This document shows positions 11,037-23,830 of a DNA stretch of 64,000 bases, one piece after another; positions within the stretch are counted from its first letter, which is position 1; each line of letters opens with the position of its first letter. The notes under the pieces were generated by a model that saw nothing but the letters and a program-made list of their open reading frames with translations, made no database searches and was not told where the DNA came from. This DNA is from Hyalella azteca (taxonomy: Eukaryota > Arthropoda > Malacostraca > Amphipoda > Hyalellidae): assembly GCF_000764305.2 (NCBI RefSeq), contig NW_025947392.1, forward strand, positions 310,001 through 374,000, given 5' to 3'. A program made the translations under genes and the position numbers.

Positions 11037-13124
11037 ATGTTAAACCTGTAATAACATTTGATGTTTTTGAATAAAAATACTGACTAGGAAGTTTAGTTTC
11101 TACATTCGGAAATTTCATCAAGAGGAACTATATAACGGCGGTACTTTAGCTTCTTTAGCTAAGGAATTTCCTAATAGTTCTAAGACTCCTAAGCGTCTCC
11201 TAAGGGAATAACTTAATCATGGACATCTTTCCTAGTCTTTCTTGAAGGGCATAATGTAAGGAGAATTTTTATTTTCATTCATTTCATGATTCAAAACATT
11301 TTTCCTATATTTTTGTATTTATCACCTGTCATACATATATACTGGAAAAATGTTCGTATACACCAGAAATGTTGGGACAATGCACTCAGTGATCGAAAAT
11401 GTTTGACGTCATATGTGAAACTCATGTTAGAAAAAATACGGCACTGATTAATCTACGGAAAATTACTCCTTGTTCCGCATCATTCTATGCAAAGAAGAGC
11501 TGGAATTTTCTATTCTTTCTTTCTTTCTTTCCAGTTTAACTTTCATTATCCTACCTTAGAAATATATTGTAAAATATTCAATAATAATTAATTGCTATTT
11601 ATTTATTTTGTTTCTTTTTTCATTTTGAACGGAATTCAATATTCGTAGCGACATTCAACCGTAGGTCAATGCGGAAACTTTATTTTTATTAGAGTTTCGT
11701 AGCTAAGTTATTTTATCGAGATTTTTTTGCAGAGTGAAAAACATTATTAATTTATGTTATTGCTCAAGAGATCTGCCCATGAATAGTAATAATTATTTGA
11801 GAATCAATATTAAATAATAAATTTGAAAATTAATGCACAAAAAATTATGAAACATAAGACTACTTAATATCTCCTCAATTGAGTTCTTCTAGCAGCTTCA
11901 CAAGTAGATTTTTCTATTATTCCTGCAGCTAACAATTTTGGGGATTCTATTGCAAAATTCATATATACATTCATTAGTTAATAAAAATAAAAACTAATTA
12001 ATTAGAAAAAATCATACATTTTTATCATACGCCGTTCTACCGATTTCTTTAAAACAACTCACGAGAAAATTTCGTTTTTAATAAGCAAACCTTATAACCA
12101 ATATGAGCTTGCAAACAGAGTATACCTCACAATCAGCTCGTACAACGGATGCAAAAATAATTTTCTGTACATTTTAATAACCGCATGGTCGCCTTCAACG
12201 CCGAATAAAAATATGAATTTTAAAGTTGTATGAGTAGAAATAATATTCAGTTGTAATTTTTTTTGCATCCTTTTTTTAATCGTTGTATAGATTGGAATTT
12301 GGTTTTGTTCATGAAGAGTAGGCTATCAGCAATGTTCTATTAACGCATGAAATAAATTAACTAAATTTATTAACATAAAATCAGTTTCCAATATTAAACT
12401 TACAGTCAGTATTTTTGAAATGACGTAAAAAGACTATCAGCAAAATGTTTTATTCACAGCTCAAGTTCCCATACAACTCACAGCTCAGCTGACACCCTCT
12501 ACAGGTTTTCATCCCGAGCAGCATCTGTTTCGTAAGTCATTGAGAGGGATTTTCTGACAGTATAATCTGACTCACCCTCCCTGAAATCCTTTATGTATAT
12601 GATGAAGATCATTGTAACTCCGCACGTTTCGTTCTCACGGTAAATCATTCGACAGCTGTAGGAAAAATCAGCTCAGTTTTATGTCAGGTGTGGCGAAAAA
12701 ATGAATTTTTAAGCATAATTTAATAAATGTCCATAAATTACAATCAAAATAAAAAATTCAATTTTTAATCAATTTTAACCTAATGTATGAGATCGTGTTA
12801 TATGTTTACACGTCGGCGACTTACTTTTCATGCAATTCAATTAAAATTAATTCAATTAAAATGATTCAATTGAATGAGTCACTTCATATTATTGTTTTGC
12901 GATGCAAACGTTCGAGTGGAATTTGCACTCAATTTTCTAAAGAAAATATATTTATACTCATTTTTGTGGTTGTATACAAACTTACATCTAAAAATTTTCA
13001 CAATCGCTTTGTTCTTAAACATTTTTTGAGTTAATGCAGATGCGTCAGAACAGAAGGTTTGTACTGAAATGAAACTGGTTCCATGACATATTTTTATTCT
13101 ACTTGTCCAGTTTCTATCAGATTG
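11037..13124. other. Non-coding AT-rich stretch with two microsatellites
   Basis: A TTTC microsatellite of about five units lies at 11513-11531. A 15-bp unit AATTCAATTAAAAT(T/G) occurs about three times at 12834-12877. Overlapping open frames of 83-84 codons at 12783-13133 on opposite strands match nothing known to me and are near chance length. No gene is supported. Confidence 0.65.
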
Positions 13125-13540
13125 TTCAACCACCTCGTCTCACTTAGAAATATAGGAATGGGTTCAGCCATCTCGTCTCACGTAGAAACTGAGGGACGCG
13201 TTCAGCCACCTCGTCTCACGTGGAAACTGAGGGACGCGTTCAGCCACCGCGTCTCACTAGAACTGAGGGACGCGTTCAGATGTAAACTGAGGGACGCGTT
13301 CAGCCACCTCGTCTCACGTGGAAACTGAGGGACGCGTTCAGCCACCTCGTCTCACGTGGAAACAGAGGGACGCGTTCAGCCACCTCGTCTCACTAGAACT
13401 GAGGGACGCGTTCAGCCACCGCGTTTCACGTGAAAACTGAGGGACGCGTTCAGCCACCTCGTCTCACGTGGAAACTGAGGGACGCGTTCAGCCACCTCGT
13501 CTCACGTGGAAACATAGGGACGCGTTCAGCCACTTGGTCT
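13125..13540. repeat. CpG-rich minisatellite, 38-bp unit
   Basis: Twelve unit starts at 13125, 13163, 13201, 13239, 13275, 13299, 13337, 13375, 13411, 13449, 13487 and 13525. Spacing is mostly 38 bp, with 36- and 24-bp deletion variants. The core contains GAGGGACGCGTTCAGCCACC and CTCACGTGGAAAC. Most units have ACGCGT, and six have an intact CACGTG (near 13217, 13314, 13352, 13428, 13466 and 13504). It is markedly more GC- and CpG-rich than its flanks. The first two units are the most diverged. Open frames through it are artefacts of the repeat. Confidence 0.97.
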
Positions 13541-16500
13541 TTAAGCCACATTACGGAGAAACGCAAACCATCCTCGCGCCTAAAAGCTTCACTTCAACCA
13601 AATGACAAGCTTCCTTCAGCAACAATTACTGGGCCAGTAAAAGTAGCAGGCTCCTAATAAATGCGTCCAAACACATTACGAGTTCGCCCGAGACAGGCTG
13701 AGAGCCTCCGAGACGCCCACGTGATAATGCAAGAATAATATTCCGTGTTCAAGCCGAGGTTTGCATCGGAACACCAAAGAAGAACACTACAAACGGCATA
13801 ATAGATCATGTAATGATTCATGCAAGCTTACAATTATTCTGTGTATGAATATTGAATTTTGATGTTTAATGTATGAATATTAAAGGAATATTCAGTGTAG
13901 GTGAATGAATTGAATTTTTGTGCTTACTCGGTGATGCAAAAATGGTCTTAAATATCGATAGCTTATGCTTTCATTCTAATCTATGGTGATTTCTTTCGCC
14001 TGAAACATGTATAACAGATAAAAAAACATGCATAAAAAGTTACGCAAGTCAGCGAGAATGAGTCCAACTTTTATCTGAGAATCTGTTGAAAATATTCCTA
14101 TGTGAACCATGCCATCAGGGCGAAATAATATAATCTTTGGGAACTAAAGCGTCAGAAAAGTTTTGCATTGCTTGATAACTTTTTCACAGTTGCTGCTTTA
14201 TAGCATGTAGAGTTTATAGAATATTGCAGCACTTTTAGGGAGTTTTTTTGTGGTCAGGAATTAAGCAAGGATGTTCTCAAGTCGATGGAAAAACGTGATC
14301 GTCGCCATTGGATGGCACTTAAACCACTTAGTCCTGAGTGGCCTCGGTGATAAGGCCATGACAGTGAACTTAACCTCAAAGTGGTTTCAGCAACTCCATC
14401 GATGCATCAAAATAAAGAACAACATTGAAAACAACCGGAAAAACTACAAGACCAGGTGATAGAAACCTCTGAATAGCTTTCTAAAAAAATCCTGTTTAAT
14501 GGCGAGGCTAGTTTAGAGCCCGGCAAAAAATGAATGTAGAAATTTTTCTTATCTTATACATTAGCGGCCTCATGGCAGAGAGCATTGATCATGACGAAAA
14601 CAACAAACATCTCTAATAACGTACGAGCTGTTGTGTCAAGTTTGATGACCTTACATTAAGAGAACTAAGCTCAGAGCCGTGGGTAATGGAAATTCGAAGC
14701 ATTTTATAAAAAAATGGATATTTAGAACAAAAAGTCCATGTTAGAATGTTTGAGCAGAAAACAATGACATTGCTCTGTAATCATTCATTTTATTTTTTCC
14801 ATAAAAAATCTGACAGTAGTTTGTTCATGGTAGAAACTTGCACAATTTGTGTTAGAAAATATTCTTATAAAATGAAATGTCCACAAATGCATTGTTGTCT
14901 TAATATCCAAACAGTGATGTTTGAATATCCTGAAGAAATTATTTACAATTTTCTACCATCATCAATAATTGGCAAATCTTCACCATTCAGTAAAATTCGA
15001 AACAAATAAATACAACATCTTTATACATATAAATTTAAAAAAAATTATTATTTATATGATTTTATATCACGATTATGATGCATTTCCAACATTAAATTAT
15101 TCATGAATTTACATTTATTACAAATCAAGAGTGAAAAAGCGTCATGCATATCAACGTCCTAGAACATTCTTACCTATTATCGATCAATAATTATTGTGTT
15201 TAGAAAGAATGACATCAGTTTAAATCAATTAATTCATGGTTTTTTATTTAAAGTAAAATGATATATAATTAGATTATTATATAATAAAACAATCATTAAA
15301 GGAAAATAATAAAGTCCAATTAAACAGATTTAATAAATGTCTTCGGTAAACGTTTAGCAAAACATTGCACGTGATAACGACAACGGTGCAGGTAAATCAT
15401 GCCCGAGAATCCAGCATCACCTGCTAAAAGTTTCTGATGGAATCCACTAGTGGAACTTCTGAGCCACACTCATTCTAGTCATGTCCAGTGCGAGCTTTTC
15501 ATCGGTGAGTGGAGCGTAAAGTTGTAAGTGATTTCTGCTATCTGGTCGCCAGTGGATGGACTCTTCTACAGCAGTCCACCTGAGCACCTGAGACAAGCTT
15601 CACGTCTTATTTGTATGTCTTTTCGTGTTTTGTTGGTTGATGCATTTTATCATTATTAAAAGAAATTTCTTTTAATGTTTTGTGAGTTGATTAAACCACT
15701 TCTGTGTAATTCTGTATAATTATATGTCTCTTTTGTGTATGCATGTATAATTATATGTCTCTTTTGTGTGTGTCTGTATATTTGTTCTGTCAGGTTTGAC
15801 GTTAATTTGCCGGCTGCAAATCGTACGTAACTGGATTTTGGAGTATCGCAGATGTTAAATAAACATATGACGTCGTCAGTCTGACTCACCTCAGACACAT
15901 TGCCCATTTTCAATAATAAATAAAATGCAATAACTAACAATAAATTGGTAGAACATAAATTCTTCGCAAAAATTTTACGAAATTCTCTGACAAAATTTCA
16001 CGCTTCCCATTTCAACGTTGCGCGTCTGTGATACGAAGACTTATGGCGTGAAGATGATAATAGTTAATTTCATGCACGTTTCTAGCATTTATTTTCTATC
16101 TTTTTGGGAAGAATTCGGCATCTCACTCCCTCAGATCGCCCCCGCGCACAGCTAGAGAAATCGGCTTACGCAACTCCATTTGCGTGCACGGTACTGATCG
16201 AGTGATCTGAGATCATTCGAGTGATCTTTTCTTGGTCGAATGAGGTTGCGAAAAAACTCCCCTTTTGGTTTGATCAAACATAAATAAAATGTTTAGGCTG
16301 ATTAGAAACAAAATCACAGGGGTGGATTTCAAAATTAACTTTGATGGAATGAGAAACGAATGTGAATGGAATAAAAACATTTTTCCTTGGCCTCGAAAAT
16401 GTGTTACCGTTGGTGATATTTAAACTGTAGCAACATTAAATTAAAAATTTTCAGAAAGATCATGCATGCCACATTGCCACATGCACCATAAATTATATTA

Positions 16501-17151
16501 ATAGAAAGGTTTCTTTGTCGAGGATGAAAAAATGTTTGTAGATTTATGTACATAGTTTGAATTTTAGTAAGGAGCGTGTTTTGAATGTGAGTAAAGTTAA
16601 AATTAATAATAATAATAGTCAAAGATCTTAAATGGACGTGTAATTAATATAATAAAATTTATATCAATTTTGAACAATAGGAATAGTTTTACTAAGGAAC
16701 CAGTTGAGGATTAAAAAAATGCAATCAAGTCGAAACTGTCTTGAAAATCGATATAATTAAATAAGAAACTCACCTTATCTCGTATTGATTACGAACGAAT
16801 AATCAACGCACAGATGTATTTATTTTGGGGACTTGGTTTTGCGATATAATCCTGTGCTTAATGTTGGCTCTAAGCATTGTCCATTTTGTTGGATTATGAA
16901 TTCTCGGCGAACGTGAGTCGACGTTTTTTTTAATATGTGATGAATTATTACAACGAGTTTATCTTCTTAACATAAATGCTAAGTATCCAGAACTTAATGT
17001 AAGCTAGCAATGCAGCTAGTACTGACGAGGATATTCTACATAGATACGTGTGGCAGATGGATCTAAATGAATTAATTTACGATTGTTTTAATCCATCTTC
17101 TAATATTCAGCTCGGTTGTGAATATTTTATTCATATATATTATGGATAATC
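13541..17151. other. Non-coding stretch, minor duplications only
   Basis: At 15713-15769 a segment TGTATAATTATATGTCTCTT plus TTGTGT is repeated with a 31-bp period. Open frames reach about 94 codons (15656-15940, minus) without recognisable family features, and that frame partly covers the duplication. No gene, RNA or element identified. Confidence 0.65.
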
Positions 17152-17171
17152 AGTCGTTCATATGAACGACT
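17152..17171. other. Perfect 20-bp palindrome
   Basis: AGTCGTTCATATGAACGACT is its own reverse complement with no spacer. It could be a dimeric protein site or a chance cruciform. Nothing nearby indicates which. Confidence 0.85.
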
Positions 17172-17625
17172 AATTGCGGCAGTTAGAACGAACAGATATT
17201 TAAAGCTATATACAGATTATGGTATGATCCCTCAAGTTAACGTCGGGACTGTGATGCGTTAGCGACAATACGTATCTATGAATAAATTACTTCGATATTA
17301 CTAGGGTTTGTTGAGTTTTTTTTAAGCTCGCATCGAATATTTCAACTTCTTGATTATTATGTGCCCGAATCCTCGAGCATCAAGGACGGATCTTGACTCT
17401 CAAGCAATCGAAACAACTTTAGCTTGTTTCGTAGAGAAGCTATTTCTTTGCAAATCGAATATTTTAATGAAAAAAATATTTCATATTAGCTATCGATAGC
17501 TCCTATTAGCTCAGTATTAGGGTTATTAGAAATTTTTATTATTCAACATTCCTAGGTGCCACAAATATGGCGAACAAATTTCTATTTAGGACGGTGCTAT
17601 CAGCGCGCCTATAGAAGTTATTATT

Positions 17626-17905
17626 CTCAAAACACTTAGTAGTAACCGGATATTCTGTCTGGAGGCCCTTGAGGTAAATCTGATTATTTGTCTCGAGGCA
17701 CTTGAAATTAATCAGATAATTGGTCTCACAGCACTTGAAAGTTGTCAAAACGTAGGTCTTTAAGCGTTTGAAAGCTTTTAGACGATTTTTCATTAAGCAC
17801 GTAAAATAAATATGAAAATTTGTCTCGAATCACCTTAGAATTGTCATGTAATTGGTCTCACAGCACTTGAAAGTAATCAGATAATTTGTCTCGAGCCACT
17901 TTAAA
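17626..17905. repeat. Degenerate 33-bp tandem array
   Basis: Units of about 33 bp share TCTCxxxGCACTTGAAAxTAA and ATCAGATAATT. Clear members lie at 17690-17772 and 17821-17905, including TCTCACAGCACTTGAAAG occurring twice about 130 bp apart. The middle (17773-17820) is nearly unrecognisable. As 33 is a multiple of three, the minus strand stays open through 17539-17793 with an 11-residue periodicity (K-C-x-E-T-N pattern). I regard that as a by-product, though a decayed repeat protein cannot be excluded. Confidence 0.7.
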
Positions 17906-20900
17906 GTGTAAGCAAGGCTCGACAAGCTATACGTCGGAAAATGAAGCGCGATGAAGATTACCGAGCATATCACACGAAATACTCTTTTTGACGTCGAATT
18001 CACTTAATAAAGTAAATCAGATGAAAATTAAATCGATGTTATCAATTAATGAGCTGTCATTCAGAGGCGAAATTCCAGAGCAGTTATACCTCATTTACAA
18101 AGCTATTATATATGAGTCAGAATTATATACAAACAAAAATAATTATTTTGAAGAGCATATATCAAAAGAGAGCTTGATAAAAATCTTTTGCGTCTCACAT
18201 TCAAATATGCGCGTTCGTAGCAGCGGCGCATTACACTATAGTCGTTGGTATCGTTGGCAAGATCATCTTCTATTCATCATATTTATTTAAGGCTTTCTAA
18301 GCATCCGGCTGTTATTTGCTCGAAAATTAATGACGAAATAAAGTTAATAAAAAAGTATGAAAGTTCCTGGAAATATATCTTGAGATATGACACAAATGAA
18401 AAAAACGACATCTATATGAAATGAGTTATAAAAGAGTGATTTGTGTGTCTTTTTGCTTAATGAGTTATACAACATATTTGTAAGTGATGTGGTAGCCAAA
18501 TGGTAAATTTTGTTTTAAAATGTTAATTTTGACACAAAAAAATTGAATTCATTCTAACTCATTATCTATTCATTTCTTACTGGCGAAATAAAATGAAAGA
18601 GAAGCAAAAGTGGCATCACTGAAATATTGGCTGTCGTTTTTTAGACTTTATTGTTGTTTCTGGAGATTTTTTTTCAAATTACACATTTCCGGTGAAAAAT
18701 AAGCACCGAAAATTTTAAATATCTTCTAAAAATTTCCACACAGTCTTTGAAGTTAGGTAAATTATCTCAGGTCGTTCGTCAGTGATCTCTAATGATTACT
18801 TTATTATACCTTCTTACATTTTACGTGCATATATTTTACGTGCATGAAATTCAATTTTTCAAGAACCGCTGTGTCAATACACGAACATTTTTTGCAATCG
18901 TCCCATAAAGAAAAAATCTCATAATTTCCAGACTCCAACAGAAATACGATTAGCAACTGCCATGCAGGAGTGATTCATGCACTCTCCATCTCAAAAATAT
19001 ATGAATTCAGTGCAGCGCATCGTCTTCATCAGCGTAAAGCCTGCATTACTGAATAGACTGGCGGCCAGAGATCAGATCTGTAAACCTGGCTCGGTGCACC
19101 AGCTAATTCATCATCCCTTGCTGAACATCATCATTCCGAGGTATCATTAGTGTGCGCTGGCCGCCGACATCACGTGATCTTTATCATTTCATTAGAGCAT
19201 CCGCGATGCGTGGGTTATGTTGCAGCAATGATGAACTGTAATATCATTTAATGGCATTTTTTGAGGCATATAGGCAGTATTGAAAATTCAATGAACATAT
19301 TTCAAAGTCCTAGAATTTTGGTGTATTCTGTTTCAAAATTAAAAGTTTAAGCTTTGAAATCCCTCATGTTGTCAAAAGAAATTAACTACCTCGTCCTTTG
19401 AAAGTGCAGGTGTGACAAAAATATTTCCCTTAATGGACTATGTGAAAACAAATTTATATTTTGTTGTCATGTTGCTAGATTTAAATCATTTGACCAATAT
19501 GCATTGCTCCCACAATTCTTTTCATATTCATTTTAGCTGAAAATTTCTCGTTACTCGCCATGCAGAATGACACTCGCACTTTCTATCTTCTAATATGAAC
19601 AAATTTCTTTGGGAATTAATAAAACCTGGTGACTAATTAATAATATTCAAAAAGGTTTGGAAGGGCTTTAAACGGCCGACCAACAAAAATCAAACGCTGG
19701 CCAAAAAAAATAATGACATTCCACATTCCATTTATGTCATGCTCCTCCCTATACGAGAAATTAATGGTTTCTATCGGTAGGAAAACGTTTAAAAATCTGG
19801 AAATTTCTGCCTGCGAACTAATTGTCATTTGGCCGGAAAAATGAACCTTCCTAGGGAAGCAAGTCGGCAATAAATGATCGTTTAAAGCACATAGAGCGCA
19901 ATATATTTTGTGGTGGCGAATTGTGAGTTTCTTGCCACGACCCCAGGATGAACCAGCAGTGTCCAAAGAGCGGCAGATTTATCAAAGTGAATTATTAGGC
20001 CATTCGTTACTCGAGAGTGACACCGGTTAGAGTAAGTAAAAAGTCAGGGAAACGCTAACGTTGTCGGTCTGCATTACACTGCAACACTGTATTACATCGC
20101 TCACTTCTGAGCGTGCTCTGACCAACTGCTCTGCTAAATAAACGCAGAGAAAACATGACTTTTTCTACTTCCAGGGTAACCTAAAAATACTCTTGAATCA
20201 ATTCCTCAAAATGTAATATGGTTATAGTAAGTTTCATGTGTAATAATAATAAGAAACTCCGTTCGCTATGACATTGAGAAAATCTCCAGCTTGGCCAACA
20301 AATGCATCTGGTATTCGAAAAGATGAGAATGAATTATAAAAGAATAAAAAAAATTTTAAAATACTTCAGAGTATATATACAACATGAATTTAGAAAATTA
20401 TTTGTGAACTTTTCTTTCATGTTCTGTCGCACCCTGTAGACAAGCAAAACTGGATTCATGTGCCATCAATAGGAATGTGCAGAAGAGCAGAACATTAAAT
20501 ATTAAGAGATAACAAGAGAATTTTCTTTGTACCGCTGTGAATCAACGTTAATACATGTTTCGAGATCATTTCGGTCTGTATTACAACACAATTCCATGTC
20601 ACTTCATTAAATATGCTTAACCGTCACAATTCACACCGAATTCTCACTTCATCATTGCATTCAGGCTTGGACAAACCCGAACTCTGATCCACGGATTTTC
20701 AAGTCAAAAGTCACTAACCTTAACCGAGATTTGTAAGCTTAAAAAACTGCGGCTCTCACTGCCATAAAAAAGACCCGGAATTTTGCGATTGCTCCGCTTT
20801 AGAGCTCCACGAAACTGCCGCTGCACGTCACTGCAAAAGTGACTATGAGACCCAATGTAGAGACGAGCGAATAAAATACCTCAGTTCATGATGACGTTGA

Positions 20901-21104
20901 CTTTTACAGCTTTTGAAAGACGTTGGAAAAACATTGAGAAGGGTTGTATGAATACAAGTAGAAGAGGCATGAAATCTTTATATAAAATTATATTATTGCA
21001 TTTATTTTTTTAACCCGCGGTACGATCACCAGAAATTTCATTTGAAACATAAAAAAAGGCGACACTCATTTTTTTGTAAAGCTCTAAACTTTGTTCTTTT
21101 ACCA
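17906..21104. other. Non-coding stretch with two ~100-codon open frames
   Basis: Open frames at 17988-18290 (+, about 100 codons) and 19637-19966 (minus, about 109 codons) have no motif, signal peptide or family resemblance that I can see. A few frames of this length are expected by chance in 64 kb of AT-rich sequence. The words TTTTACGTGCAT at 18819 and 18836 are a short duplication. No gene is supported. Confidence 0.6.
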
Positions 21105-21569
21105 TCATAGCCACAAATAGAATGGCCAAATTTCCCCCGAAATTTTAAGGAAACTGAGATCTGAACACGCAATTTTGAATTCACGAGTTCTCATTTTGTT
21201 ATTGGAGAGATAAATTCCAACTTTGGATCGTATCCCTCTTGCTCGGGAAGCAATGCTTTTGTACACAACCTGGTACGAGATTCGAGCGGCCGTACGAAAA
21301 CGTTCGCTCCGTACTATGTTCGTACGTCTGATCACAGCGGCGCACGGACCAGCGTTGTCTATGAAGGAACTTTTGAAATCGAGGCTCAAGACAACGACCA
21401 GGAGCCTCTGTAGAAGTCCAGGAAAGCAGTATCTTCCAAATTGAAACAAGAAACCAAGCCAAGTGTAACTCCCAGCAATACCTGACTCTTGGAAGCCCCG
21501 CCAAACCGAAGCTTCGCTATCCTGTTGTTCAGCCTGCGATGTCTTTGCGTATCTTGAGTTTCCAAGCAT
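21105..21569 (-). other. Longest open frame in the window, unassigned
   Basis: 154 codons from an ATG at 21567-21569 to a TGA. It is the longest open frame here, longer than I would expect by chance at the average composition, but it lies in a locally GC- and CpG-richer patch (about 21230-21560) where stops are rarer anyway. Two other frames are open over the same patch: minus 21199-21504 and plus 21223-21444, the latter beginning without an ATG. The protein has a short hydrophobic run near residues 50-62 (LLQRLLVVVLSL) and many Arg residues towards the C-terminus, but no domain I recognise. It could be a real single exon on either strand, an old exapted or transposon fragment, or non-coding. 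I cannot choose the strand with confidence. Confidence 0.2.
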
Positions 21570-22362
21570 TATTATGTTTTGATAACATTCTTCTCTGAAT
21601 GTACATGTCTATAAACATCAGTGTAATTTTAAGAGGAAATTACCATTTTATTGGTCGAATCTCAGAATCTTATTTTCAAAAGCATGGTCATAAATATAGA
21701 ATCTCATATGACATTTGATATACTCTTCTGACGATTTATTCAGCTCCGTTTCTGGCGAGTCCCAAATTTTATCAAATTATTTTTATTTTTGTAATCTATA
21801 TGGTCTTCAGTAATGTGTTAATTAATTCTTAAAAAAATCACCGAATTCATTTAACTGCATGCAGGCATGGCCTGAATCTTTAGCGTAATCAAGCCTCGTG
21901 AATTATACATTCAATGAAATAGGCCAATAAATCAATAGTTGTCTTGAGGCTCCGATCAAAATGACTCCTTTTAAACTGCATTTTTCGTGGGATATTTTGC
22001 TCCGTGATTAATAACTCAAAAATAACTCGTCCTTAAGTAGGAAATCGAACTTATTTTTGGAAGCGGCTTCAAGTTTGTCAAACCGTTACATACAAAAAAT
22101 TGTATGTAGTTAGAAGTTTTTGTATGAATACAACCGTACATATTATTCTACTTTCCACAAAATCAAACAACACTACACGGTAAATGTATTTCTTTGCTTC
22201 GGAAAATAACGCAACTGTGCAAATTAATACTAGTGAATTACTAATAATAATCAATAATCTTCACTTCCTCCAGTGCAAGAACCACGAAAGTTCCAGTTCG
22301 ATACACATTAAATTTATACTGTCAAATGCGTAAGTCTGCTTCCTGACCCCAATTATTATAAC
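21570..22362. other. Non-coding AT-rich stretch
   Basis: Contains a small hairpin ACATACAA-AAAA-TTGTATGT at 22088-22107. Nothing else recognised. Confidence 0.65.
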
Positions 22363-22438
22363 AAAAAATATAACTCAGTACTCACTGCAGTGAGTGACAG
22401 AGAGCGCATTTTCTCGTCGACGATAACGTGAAGTCACG

Positions 22439-22473
<35 letters not shown>

Positions 22474-22549
22474 GAACAGACGGACGGACAGACGGACATG
22501 GCGAACACAAAAGAGCATTTTTTCCATAAATGAGAAAATGCGCTAAAAA
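22363..22549 (+). mobile_element. Dispersed short MITE-like element, copy 2
   Basis: The longest of the three copies, about 187 bp. It carries a 16-bp palindrome ACTCACTGCAGTGAGT (22380-22395), then AGCGCATTTTCTC (22403-22415). The exact inverse GAGAAAATGCGCT (22532-22544) is near the right end, giving a 13-bp perfect inverted pair about 115 bp apart. The middle holds an expanded GACA microsatellite (about 22443-22472), which explains the length difference from copies 1 and 3. Non-coding, with the same orientation as copy 1. Confidence 0.8.
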
Positions 22550-23180
22550 GAATATTATTTCTCAGTCTATATTGATGATTCTTTTTGACCATCAGTACAA
22601 GGTGCCAACATTTGAAATTATTTGAATTTTTAAACTATTCTTCCACTAACTGGTGGAAAATAATTATTACCATCACGGTGAAATGCAGTCAAATAACCAA
22701 AAATATATTACCGACTTTGTCATCAAGCGTTTACACATTTTACACATTTTTTGAAAATTCAAAGAAGAAAAATTCATAACTAAAAACCTTGATCGGGCTT
22801 TCGGAGGAACTGCAAAGAAAAAATTTCCTTATATGAACACGCTTTACAAACTGGTATGCGAATAAACTCAAAATTTCCGATAATACCTGAAAAACTGAAT
22901 GCCTTGGACTCATCAATAAGTCATTAATTTCCATTTGAATGGCCAATTGGGCATGGAAATGAGACCACAAACCATCACAAAAGCAACAGCTTGGATGTGT
23001 GCTTAACGAGTGCCATTACAACCGGCCTTGGGTTTAATAACCAGTATTCCGGAGCGAATGCGATTATTAGCCTCATTAGTGATAATGATGCTGTAATAAA
23101 TAGGTGTCACTCATCATTAAGACAGCTTTGATCTACTACCTGAGAATGATTAGATGATAGTAATGCAAAAGCGTAAATTT
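22550..23180. other. Non-coding AT-rich stretch
   Basis: No element or gene recognised. The open frames (about 64-76 codons on opposite strands around 22585-22970) are unremarkable. Confidence 0.65.
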
Positions 23181-23830
23181 GCTTTCGAGACATTGATCAA
23201 TGTAGGAGGCAGGCCTTTGATTACTCACTGTATAGAATAGAATAGAATAGAATAGAAGTGTCGGCACTGAAGAAATAGGCCCATGGCCTGTTGCCGACTC
23301 TTGTACTTTTCGTGACTTGATCCACAAGGGAACCGGCCTTTTGATCCCGATCTTTCCATAACTGACGATTGATTGAGATAGCTGCTGGACTTATTACAAG
23401 GCCCGTAAGGTGCTAGGCCTTTTAAGACTGAACATATTCTCCTTCATAGGAAAATAAAAGCCTATACAATATTAATACATATATAATATACAACGTTATA
23501 TATAATATAATATACAACGCAATATAATTATATAACAAATATTTATAATAATAATAACACTAATAGTAATATAAATAATATACAACGTAATACATAAAAG
23601 CCTATTGACCACTCACTGTATGAGACAAGCCTATTTTTACTCGCTGCTATGTAGGCAACAAGCCTATTGATAAATTTTTAACAATGCAGGAGAAATAACG
23701 ATTGATTAATCTCTGATCGAAGTAGGAAACAAGCCTCTAAATTAATCTTTGTTCTCTGTAGGAGAAAAGCCAGTTAACTAATCTTTGATCATTGTAAGAG
23801 ACAAGCCTGTTAATTGATCTTAAGAGAAGG
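23181..23830. repeat. Degenerate ~36-bp array, split by AT-rich insert
   Basis: The main block is 23599-23830, with AAGCC(T/A) words at 23599, 23627, 23660, 23731, 23767 and 23803 (steps 28, 33, 71, 36, 36). The consensus is roughly CAAGCCTxTTAATTAATCTT followed by TGATCAxTGTAGGAGA. One outlying unit with TTGATCAATGTAGGAG and GGCCTTTGATTACTCACTG lies at about 23188-23231. Between them are a TAGAA pentanucleotide microsatellite (23232-23256) and AT-rich sequence in which AATATACAACG occurs three times (about 23486-23586). Old and strongly diverged. Minus-strand open frames here follow the period. Confidence 0.75.

Noticed and set aside
13083..13657. Two plus-strand open frames over the 38-bp array
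   Set aside because: Repeat translation with frame changes at the shortened units; no unique sequence with coding features.
23793..23803. TAAGAGACA, similar to the reverse of the Nextera transposon end
   Set aside because: It is part of the degenerate 36-bp unit (compare TAGGAGA and GAGACAAGCC in neighbouring units), has no N beside it, and lacks the final G.
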